From positions 1 to 64,000 of the forward strand of contig NZ_BJZQ01000013.1 of NCBI RefSeq assembly GCF_007992115.1: DNA of 64,000 bases, given 5' to 3'. This document shows positions 1 through 7,144 of this stretch, piece by piece. Under the pieces are notes generated by a model. That model saw only the letters and a list, made by a program, of their open reading frames with translations, had not been told where the DNA came from and did no database searches. Source of the DNA: Aeromicrobium flavum (GTDB taxonomy: Bacteria; Actinomycetota; Actinomycetes; Propionibacteriales; Nocardioidaceae). Made by a program: the position numbers and the translations under genes. How positions within the stretch are numbered: the first letter of the stretch is position 1; each line of letters starts with the position of its first letter.

Positions 1-1
1 C

Positions 2-280
2 ATCCCGGCGGATGTCACCGAGCTTCCCACCGGCGCCGGCGCGAGCGACGAGACGCTCCCCGGGAGCGCCTTCCACGTGCGCAACGACGGTGGCGGCCTG
101 AGCTTCATGGGCGCCGCTCCCCCGGAGGGCGACCAGCCGCACCGCTACTTCTTCGTCGTGCACGCCGTCGGCGAGGAGACGCTCGGCGTCGACGGCTCGG
201 CCTCCCCCGCTGTCGTCGGGTTCAACCTCGCGTTCAAGACGCTCGGCCGCGCCATCATCCACGGCACCTGGCAGGCCTGA
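2..280 (+). CDS. YbhB/YbcL-type PEBP family protein (3' part)
   Basis: Only the C-terminal 92 residues are present; the start lies before base 1 and the frame enters at base 2. The run PEGDQPHRYFFVVHAV corresponds to the H-R-Y-x-F core of bacterial phosphatidylethanolamine-binding (Raf-kinase-inhibitor-like) proteins, and the chain closes with the family's A-x-I-x-G-T-W type end. Family members are small cytosolic or periplasmic ligand-binding proteins without an agreed substrate and usually have 150-190 residues, so about half is missing here. The gene converges on the next one, with nine bases between the stop codons. Family assignment is good; function is unknown. Confidence 0.85.
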   Translation: MPADVTELPTGAGASDETLPGSAFHVRNDGGGLSFMGAAPPEGDQPHRYFFVVHAVGEETLGVDGSASPAVVGFNLAFKTLGRAIIHGTWQA

Positions 281-289
281 CCCGCACGG

Positions 290-1459
290 TCAGCGGCGAC
301 GGGCGGTGAATCCCTCGGTGACCCGACAGTTGCCGGCCGTCCGGTACGTGTAGCGGGCCTGGGTCATCTTCGTGCCGGCCACGCGGCCGCGCAGCGTGGC
401 CGTGTACCAGACGTTGCCCTTGCGGTACTGCTTGGTCGCGTCCACGTAGCCGTGCCGCGGCACCTTGACCTTCGGGAACGTCAGCGAGACGTTCCGGTAG
501 GTCGGGAAGCCACCGAAGCCACCACCGCAGGTCATGCGCATGTTGGCGCCGCGGAACCCGGCGATGCGACCGTTCTTGACCTTGAAGGTGAAGGTCTTGT
601 TCGAGCTCCGCCAGGCGCCGGCCCGCGGCTTGGCCGGTGCCTTCACGGCCCGGACCCGGATGGCGCGGCTTGCGCTGACGCCCGACCCGCTGACGGTGAT
701 CCGCACCGCGGTGCGCTTCTTCTTGCCCGTCAGGCGCAGCGGCACGTCGACGGCGAGCTCCTCCCCCGGCTGGAGCGCTCCTACCTTCTTGCGGACGGTC
801 TTCATTCCCTTGCCGCGTGCCGTCACCACGATGTTCCGGGCTCGGTACCGGCCGGAGTTCTTGACGAGGACCTCGTGCCGGTGCACGACACCCCGGACGA
901 GGCGGACCTGCTCCTGTGTCCTGCCGAGCAGGCGGGGCTGCGAGACGGTCAGACGGGGCTCCGCGTACTGGTTGGTGAGCCGCGCGCCCATCGCATCGAC
1001 CGGCGCGTCAGGGTTCTCACGATCGATCATCATCACGACCACGCAGTCCCAATCGCGCGGACTCCGCAGACCTCGCTCCCACACCCAGTACTTCCTGCCG
1101 TCGGGGACGACCCCGTCGTCGTAGTGTCCGGTCAACTGGCACTGACTGCCCGACGTGACTCCCAGGTGCGCACGGACCGCCGTGTCCCGGTCGATCGGGT
1201 CGCCCTTCACCCACGCATCGGCCTCGAGGACGATGTCGCCGTCCTCGTCGTAGTGCACGGAGACGTTGACTCGCTGCAGCTGGCGGTGGGCGGGCGTTGC
1301 GGGCCGCGGGAATCCGGGGAGCGACGTCGTGAGAACCGCCGTCTTCTTCTCGAGCCGACGTTCGGGCGCGGCCTGGGCCGGTGCACCGCCGACCGACGAC
1401 AGGACGGTGCCGACGAGTGCGGCGGTGATCAACGCGACGGACAGTCTTCCCCGGGACAT
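290..1459 (-). CDS. Secreted protein of unknown function with CARDB-like domain
   Basis: 389 residues. Residues 1-30 form a clear signal peptide (basic MSRGR start, hydrophobic core, A-P-A-Q-A cleavage site), so the protein is exported. Residues about 190-272 look like a CARDB-type beta-sandwich (V-L-V-K-N-S-G start, then G-A-L-Q-P-G-E-E-L before the last strands), a module common in extracellular actinobacterial proteins. A separate beta-rich C-terminal domain (about 285-389) has two cysteines, C311 and C378, that could form a disulfide. No catalytic motif is visible. The ATG is preceded by a TAGCAT box with six bases between, which fixes the start and suggests a leaderless message. Function is not recognised. 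Confidence 0.7.
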   Translation of the reverse strand: MSRGRLSVALITAALVGTVLSSVGGAPAQAAPERRLEKKTAVLTTSLPGFPRPATPAHRQLQRVNVSVHYDEDGDIVLEADAWVKGDPIDRDTAVRAHLGVTSGSQCQLTGHYDDGVVPDGRKYWVWERGLRSPRDWDCVVVMMIDRENPDAPVDAMGARLTNQYAEPRLTVSQPRLLGRTQEQVRLVRGVVHRHEVLVKNSGRYRARNIVVTARGKGMKTVRKKVGALQPGEELAVDVPLRLTGKKKRTAVRITVSGSGVSASRAIRVRAVKAPAKPRAGAWRSSNKTFTFKVKNGRIAGFRGANMRMTCGGGFGGFPTYRNVSLTFPKVKVPRHGYVDATKQYRKGNVWYTATLRGRVAGTKMTQARYTYRTAGNCRVTEGFTARRR

Positions 1460-1465
1460 GCCGAG

Positions 1466-1471
1466 ATGCTA
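1466..1471 (-). promoter_or_regulatory. -10 box of a leaderless promoter (secreted protein)
   Basis: TAGCAT on the minus strand ends six bases before the ATG at 1459; no Shine-Dalgarno sequence is present, so transcription probably starts at the start codon. Confidence 0.55.
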
Positions 1472-1494
1472 CGACATCAGCGTGTGCACGCGGG

Positions 1495-2202
1495 CTACTT
1501 CGCGTAGCTGTCGGCGATGCCGCGGACCTTCTCGACGTAGGCCATCGAGTTGTTGTAGGCGTAGACCGCCTTGACCCAGCCGTCGCCCGACAGGTCGCGC
1601 TCGCGGTAGCACAGGTGGTTGGCGGCGCCGAGGGCCGCGTCGTCGATGTCGTGCGGGTCGGCCACGCCGTCACCGTCGGCGTCGGCGCCGTACTGCTCCC
1701 ACGACGACGTGAGGAACTGGAACGGGCCGACGGCCCGGTCCCACTCCTCGTCGCCGTGCAGGGCGGTCGACGCCTTGGTCGCCTCGATCGCGCGCGTGCC
1801 GTTCTCGCCGTTGAGCGGCGGGCCGACGATCCGCTTGCTCGGCACGCCCGCCGCGTCGAGCCCGGCGCCACCCAGCGTGCCGTGCGCCGACTCGACCGAG
1901 CCGACCCCGGCGAGCGTGTTCCACCGCAGGCTGCACGTGGGCTGCGCCTCACGCTGGCTGATCTCGGTGCGGGCGTACGCCTGCATCGCGCGCACCGGGA
2001 TCTGCCGGTCGGCCGCGGTCCGGGTGACCCAGTCCTCGTCGGGCTCGGTCGTGGAGCCGGCGGCCAACGGGACCTTCTCGGCCTGCTGGGCCGGCGGTCC
2101 GCTGACCGGGTCGTCGTCGGTGCGATCGACGACGAGCCACGCCACGACGATCGCCACCGTGGCGAGCACGGCGGCACCGAGGGCGAGCCGGCCTCGGTGC
2201 AT
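1495..2202 (-). CDS. Membrane-anchored lytic murein transglycosylase
   Basis: 235 residues. An uncleaved N-terminal membrane anchor (about 8-25) precedes a lysozyme-like transglycosylase domain (about 60-235). The presumed catalytic glutamate is E104 in GVGSVESAHGTLGG; GPFQF (159-163) and YNNS (216-219) are the other conserved stretches of the soluble lytic transglycosylase type 2 (MltB-like) fold. An aspartate-rich D-A-D-G-D-G-V-A-D loop (about 174-182) resembles a calcium site. It should cleave peptidoglycan to 1,6-anhydromuropeptides outside the membrane. The ATG at 2202 overlaps the stop of the SPFH gene (TGATG), so the two are translationally coupled. An upstream in-frame extension exists but has no family similarity. 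Confidence 0.88.
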   Translation of the reverse strand: MHRGRLALGAAVLATVAIVVAWLVVDRTDDDPVSGPPAQQAEKVPLAAGSTTEPDEDWVTRTAADRQIPVRAMQAYARTEISQREAQPTCSLRWNTLAGVGSVESAHGTLGGAGLDAAGVPSKRIVGPPLNGENGTRAIEATKASTALHGDEEWDRAVGPFQFLTSSWEQYGADADGDGVADPHDIDDAALGAANHLCYRERDLSGDGWVKAVYAYNNSMAYVEKVRGIADSYAK

Positions 2203-3290
2203 CAGACCGCGGGGGGCTGGTCCGTCGGCGGCTGGTCCTGGGTGGAGACCGGCGACTCGGCCTGCTTGGCCGCGCGGATGGCCTCCTCGACGGCGCTGCT
2301 GGTGTTCTCCTGCCCGTAGGACGACTCCGTGACGACCGGCTCGTCCAGGTCGATCCGCCGACGCGAGCCGCCACCGTCGGTCGGGATCGAGCCGACGACG
2401 TTGCCGATCTGGCTCAGCGCCGCGGTGACCTCGGCGGGGATGATCCACGTCGAGGCGTTGTGACCCTGCGCGATCTTCGGCAGCGTCTGCAGGTACTGGT
2501 ACGACAGCAGCTTCTGGTCGGGGTTGCCGTCGTGGATCGCCTGGAAGACGGTCTCGATGGCACGGCCCTCGCCCTGCGCGGTCAGAATCGCTGCGGTCTT
2601 CTCGCCCTCGGCGGTCAGGATGGCCGACTGCTTCTGGCCCTCGGCCGTGAGGATCGCGGCCTGCTTCTGGCCCTCGGCGCTGAGGATGGCCGACTGGCGC
2701 TCGCCCTCGGCGGTCAGGATCGCCGCGCGCTTGTCGCGCTCGGCGCGCATCTGCTTCTCCATCGCGTCGATGATGGTCGGCGGCGGATCGATGCTCTTGA
2801 GCTCGACCCGGCTCACCTTGATGCCCCAGCGAGCCGTCGCGGCGTCCAGCTCGGCGCTCAGCGTGCGGTTGATCTGGTCGCGGCTGGTCAGCGCGTGCTC
2901 CAGCGTCATGCCACCGATGATGTTGCGCAGCGTGGTCGTCGTGAGCTGGTGGATGCCCTCGATGTAGTTGACGATCTCGTACGTCGCGGCCACCGGGTTG
3001 TTGACCGTGTAGAGGATGACGGTGTCGATCTCGACCGTCAGGTTGTCCTCGGTGATGACGCCCTGCGGCGGGAAGGAGACGACCTGCTCACGCTGGTCGA
3101 CGCGGTACCGGACGCGGTCCAGGAACGGGACGATCAGGTGGGGTCCGGGCGTCAGGGTGGTGCGGTACTTGCCGAGCCGCTCGACGATCCCGGCGAAGTT
3201 CTGGGGGATGATCTTGAGGCTCATCGTCGCGGTGACGATCAGCAGGATCACCAGCAAGAAGAAGAACACCAGCAGGGCGGACGCGAACAT
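2202..3290 (-). CDS. SPFH/Band 7 (stomatin/paraslipin, QmcA-like) membrane protein
   Basis: 362 residues. One N-terminal transmembrane segment (about 4-22) is followed by the SPFH domain (I-I-P-Q-N-F-A-G-I-V-E-R-L-G-K-Y start, about 27-185). A coiled-coil region (189-243) is built of five 11-residue repeats of the form A-I-L-T-A-E-G-x-K-Q-x, and the C-terminus is polar. SPFH proteins oligomerise as scaffolds of membrane microdomains. The nfeD gene lies immediately upstream and is the usual partner of such proteins, which supports the assignment. A Shine-Dalgarno AAGGAG lies at the end of nfeD; the nfeD stop directly abuts this ATG. Confidence 0.92.
   Translation of the reverse strand: MFASALLVFFFLLVILLIVTATMSLKIIPQNFAGIVERLGKYRTTLTPGPHLIVPFLDRVRYRVDQREQVVSFPPQGVITEDNLTVEIDTVILYTVNNPVAATYEIVNYIEGIHQLTTTTLRNIIGGMTLEHALTSRDQINRTLSAELDAATARWGIKVSRVELKSIDPPPTIIDAMEKQMRAERDKRAAILTAEGERQSAILSAEGQKQAAILTAEGQKQSAILTAEGEKTAAILTAQGEGRAIETVFQAIHDGNPDQKLLSYQYLQTLPKIAQGHNASTWIIPAEVTAALSQIGNVVGSIPTDGGGSRRRIDLDEPVVTESSYGQENTSSAVEEAIRAAKQAESPVSTQDQPPTDQPPAV
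2562..2726 (-). repeat. Five tandem 33-bp coding repeats in the SPFH gene
   Basis: Five consecutive 33-bp units encode 11-residue repeats (A/S-A-I-L-T/S-A-E-G-x-K/R-Q). Periodicity of 11 fits a right-handed coiled coil. The copies differ by a few bases, so this is an old protein repeat rather than a recent slippage product. Confidence 0.85.
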
Positions 3291-3740
3291 TCAGTGCTCC
3301 TTCCGGACGACCCGAGCGATCGGGCCGTCGATGGCGGCGACGAGCAGCTCGTCACCGGGTTCATAGGTCGCTTCGGGATCGACCGGACGGGCAGTCCAGA
3401 GGTCGGTGCCGATCAGCACCCGCCCGGCGTGCCGGTTGACACGCTCGTCGACGATGGCCAGCTCGCCCACGAGGCCGTGCTGACCGAGCGGGAGCGACGG
3501 GCCGTCGTGGACCTTCGCCGCGATGCGCGGGCGGACCAGGGCCAGCAGGGCCACCGAGACCACGCCGAAGAGGGCCAGCTGGATTGCGATCGGGGCACCG
3601 AGGCCGGCGGCCGCGGCCGCGGAGAACGCGGCGATGCCGAACATCAGGAAGATCAGCTCGCCACTGGCGAGCTCGATCAGGCCCACGATGACGCCGAGCG
3701 CGGCCCACGTGAGCCAGATGTCGTCCCCGAACCAGTCCAT
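3291..3740 (-). CDS. NfeD-like membrane protein
   Basis: 149 residues: hydrophobic segments at about 10-30, 32-48 and 52-69, then a soluble OB-fold domain (about 80-149) starting G-x-x-G-L-V-G-E-L, as in short NfeD proteins (NfeD1b type, lacking the serine protease domain). It should assemble with the SPFH protein encoded directly downstream, whose ATG follows this stop codon without spacing. ATG 3740 is chosen because it gives the M-D-W-F start just before the first membrane helix; the frame stays open much further upstream, but that region lies antisense to serB and inside the ABC ATPase gene. Confidence 0.88.
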   Translation of the reverse strand: MDWFGDDIWLTWAALGVIVGLIELASGELIFLMFGIAAFSAAAAAGLGAPIAIQLALFGVVSVALLALVRPRIAAKVHDGPSLPLGQHGLVGELAIVDERVNRHAGRVLIGTDLWTARPVDPEATYEPGDELLVAAIDGPIARVVRKEH

Positions 3741-3748
3741 GTCCCCTC

Positions 3749-4552
3749 CTAGTTCGCTCGTCGCCGCACCGGCGGCCGGCGGGCCGAGAAGCGTCCCGCG
3801 TCGTGGATGACCTCGAGTCGCTGGCGGAACGCCGTCGACAGGTTCTGCGACGTGAGCGTCTCTTCGATGGGCCCGGAGGCTACCACGGCTCCGCCGGAGA
3901 GCAGGAGCGCGTGGGTGAAGCCCGGCGCGATCTCCTCGAGGTGGTGCGACACCATCACGAGCGACGGGCCGTACAGGTCGGAGGCGAGCGCCTCGAGGCT
4001 CTCGACGAGGTCCTCGCGGGCGCCGACGTCGAGCCCGGCGGCCGGCTCGTCGAGCAGGACCACCTCGGGGTCGGTCATCAGCGAACGGGCCAGCAGGACG
4101 CGCTTCTTCTCGCCCTCCGAGAGCGTCCCGAAGGTGCGGTGGGACAGCCCGGCGATGCCGAGCTCCGCGAGCATCGCCATCGCGCGCCGGTGGTCCTCGT
4201 CGTCGTACTCCTCGTTCCAGCGGCCGAGGACGGCGTAGGCGGCGGAGAGAATGAGGTTGCGGACGGTCTCGTCGCCCGGCACCCGGTCGGCGATCGCGGC
4301 GCTGGTGTGGCCGATGCGCGGCCGCAGCTCGAACACGTCGACCGCTCCGAGGCGCTCGCCGAGGATCTCGGCGGTGCCGGAGGTGGGGTGCATGTTGGCC
4401 GAGGCGACCTGCAGCAGCGTCGTCTTCCCGGCGCCGTTGGGGCCGACGATGACCCAGTGCTCCCCCGGTTCCACGCGCCACGAGACGCGGTCCAGCAGAG
4501 GCTTGCCCGAGCGCACGATGGTGACGTCGGTCAGGTCGAACACGGCGGTCAC
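3749..4552 (-). CDS. ABC transporter ATP-binding protein
   Basis: 267 residues forming one ATPase domain: Walker A GPNGAGKT (37-44), signature LSEGEKK (144-150), Walker B VVLLDEP (164-170) and a switch histidine in M-V-S-H-H. No permease gene is adjacent, so its partner is not visible; stand-alone ATPases of this type (YadG or ModF-like) are common. The gene lies eight bases upstream of nfeD and may share its message. GTG 4552 is supported by TAGGTT ending six bases upstream. The gene diverges from serB across 50 bases holding both promoters. The transported substrate cannot be stated. Confidence 0.85.
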   Translation of the reverse strand: MTAVFDLTDVTIVRSGKPLLDRVSWRVEPGEHWVIVGPNGAGKTTLLQVASANMHPTSGTAEILGERLGAVDVFELRPRIGHTSAAIADRVPGDETVRNLILSAAYAVLGRWNEEYDDEDHRRAMAMLAELGIAGLSHRTFGTLSEGEKKRVLLARSLMTDPEVVLLDEPAAGLDVGAREDLVESLEALASDLYGPSLVMVSHHLEEIAPGFTHALLLSGGAVVASGPIEETLTSQNLSTAFRQRLEVIHDAGRFSARRPPVRRRAN

Positions 4553-4558
4553 ACCACC

Positions 4559-4564
4559 AACCTA
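4559..4564 (-). promoter_or_regulatory. -10 box of a leaderless promoter (ABC ATPase)
   Basis: TAGGTT on the minus strand, six bases before GTG 4552. It lies back to back with the serB -10 box; only 25 bases separate the two hexamers. Confidence 0.55.
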
Positions 4565-4589
4565 TCGGTTGGGTGCAACGACCTGGGGA

Positions 4590-4595
4590 TACCCT
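4590..4595 (+). promoter_or_regulatory. -10 box of a leaderless promoter (serB)
   Basis: TACCCT, seven bases before ATG 4603, with no ribosome binding site between. It decides the serB start against an in-frame GTG at 4573, which would lie upstream of the promoter. Confidence 0.6.
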
Positions 4596-4602
4596 CGACA
4601 CG

Positions 4603-5844
4603 ATGAGCACCCCCGCCTCGGGACACGTCCCCACGCTGCACCTGACCGCCCCGACGGCACTGGTCACCTTCAGTGGTCCTGACCGCTCCGGCGTCTCCAC
4701 CCGCGTCTTCTCCGCGCTGGACGCCCACGGGGTGGAGGTGATCGACGTCGAGCAGCTGGTCGTGCGCGGCCGCCTTGTCCTGAGCGTCCTGGTGACGACC
4801 CCCGACGACGTGCCCGCCTTCGAGGCCGACCTCGCCGCGGTGGGCGCCGAGATGGGGCTCGAGGCGGAGGTCGTCCACGGCACCGGCGACAACCGTCCCC
4901 GGCGGGTCGGCCGCGCCCAGGTCGTGGTGCTCGGCGCCCCCCTGATGCCCGATGCGCTGGCCGCCCTGACGCAGGGCATCGGCCGGCTCGGCGGCAACAT
5001 CGACCGCATCGTGCGCATGGCCCGCTACCCCGTGACCGCGATCCGGATGGAGGTGTCGGGCGCCGACCCCGACGCGCTGCAGTCCGAGCTCGCGACGATC
5101 GGGCACCAGTACGGCACCGACGTGGCGGTCCAGGAGCACGGCATCCTGCGGCACGCCCAGCGGCTCGTGGTGATGGACGTCGACTCGACCCTCATCCAGG
5201 GCGAGGTCATCGAGATGCTGGCCGCCCACGCGGGCTGCGAGCAGGCGGTCGCGGCGGTCACCGAGCGGGCGATGCGCGGCGAGCTCGACTTCGCGGCCTC
5301 CCTGCACGAGCGGGTCGCGCAGCTGCGCGGCGTGCCCGAGTCGGCGCTGGACGACGTCTACCGCAACCTCGAGTTCACGCCCGGCGCGCGCACCATGATC
5401 CGCACGCTCAAGCGGCTCGGCTACCGGTTCGCGCTCGTCAGCGGCGGGTTCACCCAGATCATCGAGCGCATCGCCGACGACCTGGACATCGACTACTTCG
5501 CGGCCAACGAGCTCGAGGTGCAGGACGGTGCGCTGACCGGTCGCGTCGTCGGCCGCGTGGTCGACCGCGCCGGCAAGGCCACCGCCCTGCGCGACTTCGC
5601 CGGCCGGGCCGGCATCAACGTGCGCAACACCGTCGCGATCGGCGACGGAGCCAATGACCTCGACATGCTGGCCGCCGCGGGCCTGGGCATCGCGTTCAAC
5701 GCGAAGCCGCTCGTGCGCGACCAGGCCCGGACGTCGGTCAACGTCCCGTACCTCGACGCGATCATCTATCTGATGGGCATCACCCGCGAGGAGGTCGAGG
5801 CGGCCGACGCCGCCGACGCCGCCCCGCGGGTCGAGTGGCGCTGA
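4603..5844 (+). CDS. serB: Phosphoserine phosphatase with ACT domains
   Basis: 413 residues. Two ACT-type segments (about 17-90, with F-S-G-P-D-R-S-G-V, and 105-175) precede a HAD phosphatase domain: motif I DVDSTL (192-197, nucleophilic D192), motif II in A-L-V-S-G-G-F, and motif III/IV IGDGANDLDML. It hydrolyses L-phosphoserine to serine in the last step of serine biosynthesis; the ACT part is the usual regulatory, serine-sensing module of actinobacterial SerB. The gene is monocistronic and convergent with the dodecin gene, with three bases between stop codons. All catalytic residues are present. Confidence 0.95.
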   Translation: MSTPASGHVPTLHLTAPTALVTFSGPDRSGVSTRVFSALDAHGVEVIDVEQLVVRGRLVLSVLVTTPDDVPAFEADLAAVGAEMGLEAEVVHGTGDNRPRRVGRAQVVVLGAPLMPDALAALTQGIGRLGGNIDRIVRMARYPVTAIRMEVSGADPDALQSELATIGHQYGTDVAVQEHGILRHAQRLVVMDVDSTLIQGEVIEMLAAHAGCEQAVAAVTERAMRGELDFAASLHERVAQLRGVPESALDDVYRNLEFTPGARTMIRTLKRLGYRFALVSGGFTQIIERIADDLDIDYFAANELEVQDGALTGRVVGRVVDRAGKATALRDFAGRAGINVRNTVAIGDGANDLDMLAAAGLGIAFNAKPLVRDQARTSVNVPYLDAIIYLMGITREEVEAADAADAAPRVEWR

Positions 5845-5847
5845 GTC

Positions 5848-6063
5848 CTACTCGTCGTCCTCGAGGCGGAAGCCGATCTTCATCGTGACCTGGTAGTGCT
5901 CGACCTCGTTGTCGACGATCTGGCCGCGAATCCCGACGACCTCGAACCAGTCCAGGTGGCGCAGGGTCTGCGAGGCCCGGCCGATGCCGCTGTCGATGGC
6001 CTCGCTGACGCCGTCCGGGGACGTGCCGACGATCTCGGTGACGCGATAGGTGCGGTTGCTCAT
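5848..6063 (-). CDS. Dodecin, flavin-binding storage protein
   Basis: 71 residues, the normal dodecin length. The chain has the dodecin pattern: V-T-E-I-V-G-T-S-P near the N-terminus, a helix with A-S-Q-T-L-R-H-L-D-W-F-E-V, then G-x-I-x-D-x-x-V-E-H-Y-Q-V-T-M-K-I-G-F-R-L. The helix-end tryptophan is the residue that stacks on flavin pairs in the dodecamer. Dodecins bind FMN, FAD or lumichrome and buffer free flavin. ATG 6063 gives exactly the family length; the frame remains open upstream but overlaps the divergent DUF3099 gene. Confidence 0.93.
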   Translation of the reverse strand: MSNRTYRVTEIVGTSPDGVSEAIDSGIGRASQTLRHLDWFEVVGIRGQIVDNEVEHYQVTMKIGFRLEDDE

Positions 6064-6111
6064 GGGGCCATCGTCCCACCCGCTCCCGCGGGCCGCCCGG
6101 GACCCACGGCG

Positions 6112-6117
6112 TAGACT
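6112..6117 (+). promoter_or_regulatory. -10 box of a leaderless promoter (DUF3099 gene)
   Basis: TAGACT, six bases before ATG 6124, no Shine-Dalgarno sequence. Confidence 0.55.
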
Positions 6118-6123
6118 GCATGC

Positions 6124-6405
6124 ATGGCACGCGGCGACTCCGAAGAGGTCCACTCGATCACGAGTGCGCGCGAGCCCCACAGCGCCCAGGTCGACCATCG
6201 CGAGCGCAACTACCTCATCTCGATGGCGATCCGCGTGGCCTGCTTCCTGTCCTTCGTGGCCGTCGACCACTGGATCCGCTGGGTGTTCCTCGTCGGTGCG
6301 GTCTTCCTGCCCTACGTCGCCGTCGTCATCGGCAACTCCGCCATCCGCAACTCCGGCGACGGTCCGTCCCCGTTCGGGGTCGACCGCAAGCAACTGGGCC
6401 AGTAG
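6124..6405 (+). CDS. DUF3099 membrane protein
   Basis: 93 residues with two hydrophobic helices (about 34-50 and 53-72) and a polar tail. The start S-I-T-S-A-R-E-P-H-S and the helix pair R-N-Y-L-I-S-M-A-I-R-x-x-C-F match DUF3099, a small membrane protein family restricted to Actinobacteria and of unknown function. The SURF1 gene follows after about four bases and is probably co-transcribed, so a link with cytochrome oxidase assembly is possible but only inferred. Confidence 0.85.
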   Translation: MARGDSEEVHSITSAREPHSAQVDHRERNYLISMAIRVACFLSFVAVDHWIRWVFLVGAVFLPYVAVVIGNSAIRNSGDGPSPFGVDRKQLGQ

Positions 6406-6409
6406 CTTG

Positions 6410-7144
6410 TTGAGGTTCCTCCTGAGCCCGCGCTGGATCGGGCTCGCGATCTTCGTCGTGGCGATGGCCACCACCTGCTACGTGCTCGGCGGCTGGCAGT
6501 ACGACCGCTGGGAGCAGCGCAAGGCAGACAACGCTGTCGTGCGCGCCAACCTCGACGCCGACCCCGCCCCCGTCTCCGACGTGGTCACCGGCGGCTGGGA
6601 TCCCGACCTCGAGTACCGCAGCGTCACCGCCACGGGCACCTTCGATCCCGCGCACGAGCTGACGGTGCGCTTCGCCCACCGCGACGGCCGCCCGGGCGTG
6701 CAGGTGGTCACTCCCCTGCGCCTGACCGACGGCTCGGTCGTCCTGGTCGACCGCGGCTGGCTCGGCGGTCCACGCAACGGCGAAGCGCCCGAGGACGTGC
6801 CCGACGCCCCGTCCGGTCCGGTCACGGTCACCGGATGGCTGCAGCCCGCCAGCACGGCCGACCGGGCCGCCACCACCCCCCGCGACGGTCAGGTGCGCGC
6901 CGTGAACGGTGCGCGCTGGACCGAGTTCCTCGGCACCGAGCCGCTCCCGGGCTTCATCGCGATGACGTCACCCGAGCAGGACGGGCTCGAGGGGCCGGTC
7001 GATCCTGACCTCGGCACCGGACCGCACCTGTTCTACGCGATCCAGTGGTACTTCTTCCTGGGCTTGGCGCTGTTCGGCTACGTGTGGTTCGTCCGCGACG
7101 AGCTCCGCAACCCGCGTCAGGCCAGGCTGACCAGGTCGGCGTAG
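6410..7144 (+). CDS. SURF1-family cytochrome oxidase assembly protein
   Basis: 244 residues from TTG 6410 (TTG 6407 is equally possible; no ATG or GTG fits before the first membrane helix). The SURF1 architecture is clear: a TM helix near residues 8-25 ending G-G-W-Q-Y-D-R-W-E-Q-R-K, a periplasmic domain with the conserved V-L-V-D-R-G-W turn (about 105-111), and a C-terminal TM helix in Y-A-I-Q-W-Y-F-F-L-G. SURF1 helps insert heme a into cytochrome c oxidase, which fits the heme A and heme O synthases elsewhere in the window. The 3' end overlaps the converging ABC-F gene by 28 bases. Confidence 0.88.
   Translation: MRFLLSPRWIGLAIFVVAMATTCYVLGGWQYDRWEQRKADNAVVRANLDADPAPVSDVVTGGWDPDLEYRSVTATGTFDPAHELTVRFAHRDGRPGVQVVTPLRLTDGSVVLVDRGWLGGPRNGEAPEDVPDAPSGPVTVTGWLQPASTADRAATTPRDGQVRAVNGARWTEFLGTEPLPGFIAMTSPEQDGLEGPVDPDLGTGPHLFYAIQWYFFLGLALFGYVWFVRDELRNPRQARLTRSA

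Noticed and set aside
2562-2726. Regular 33-bp repeats considered as a CRISPR array
   Set aside because: The units are contiguous without spacers, lie in frame in an SPFH gene and encode a coiled coil; no cas genes are present.
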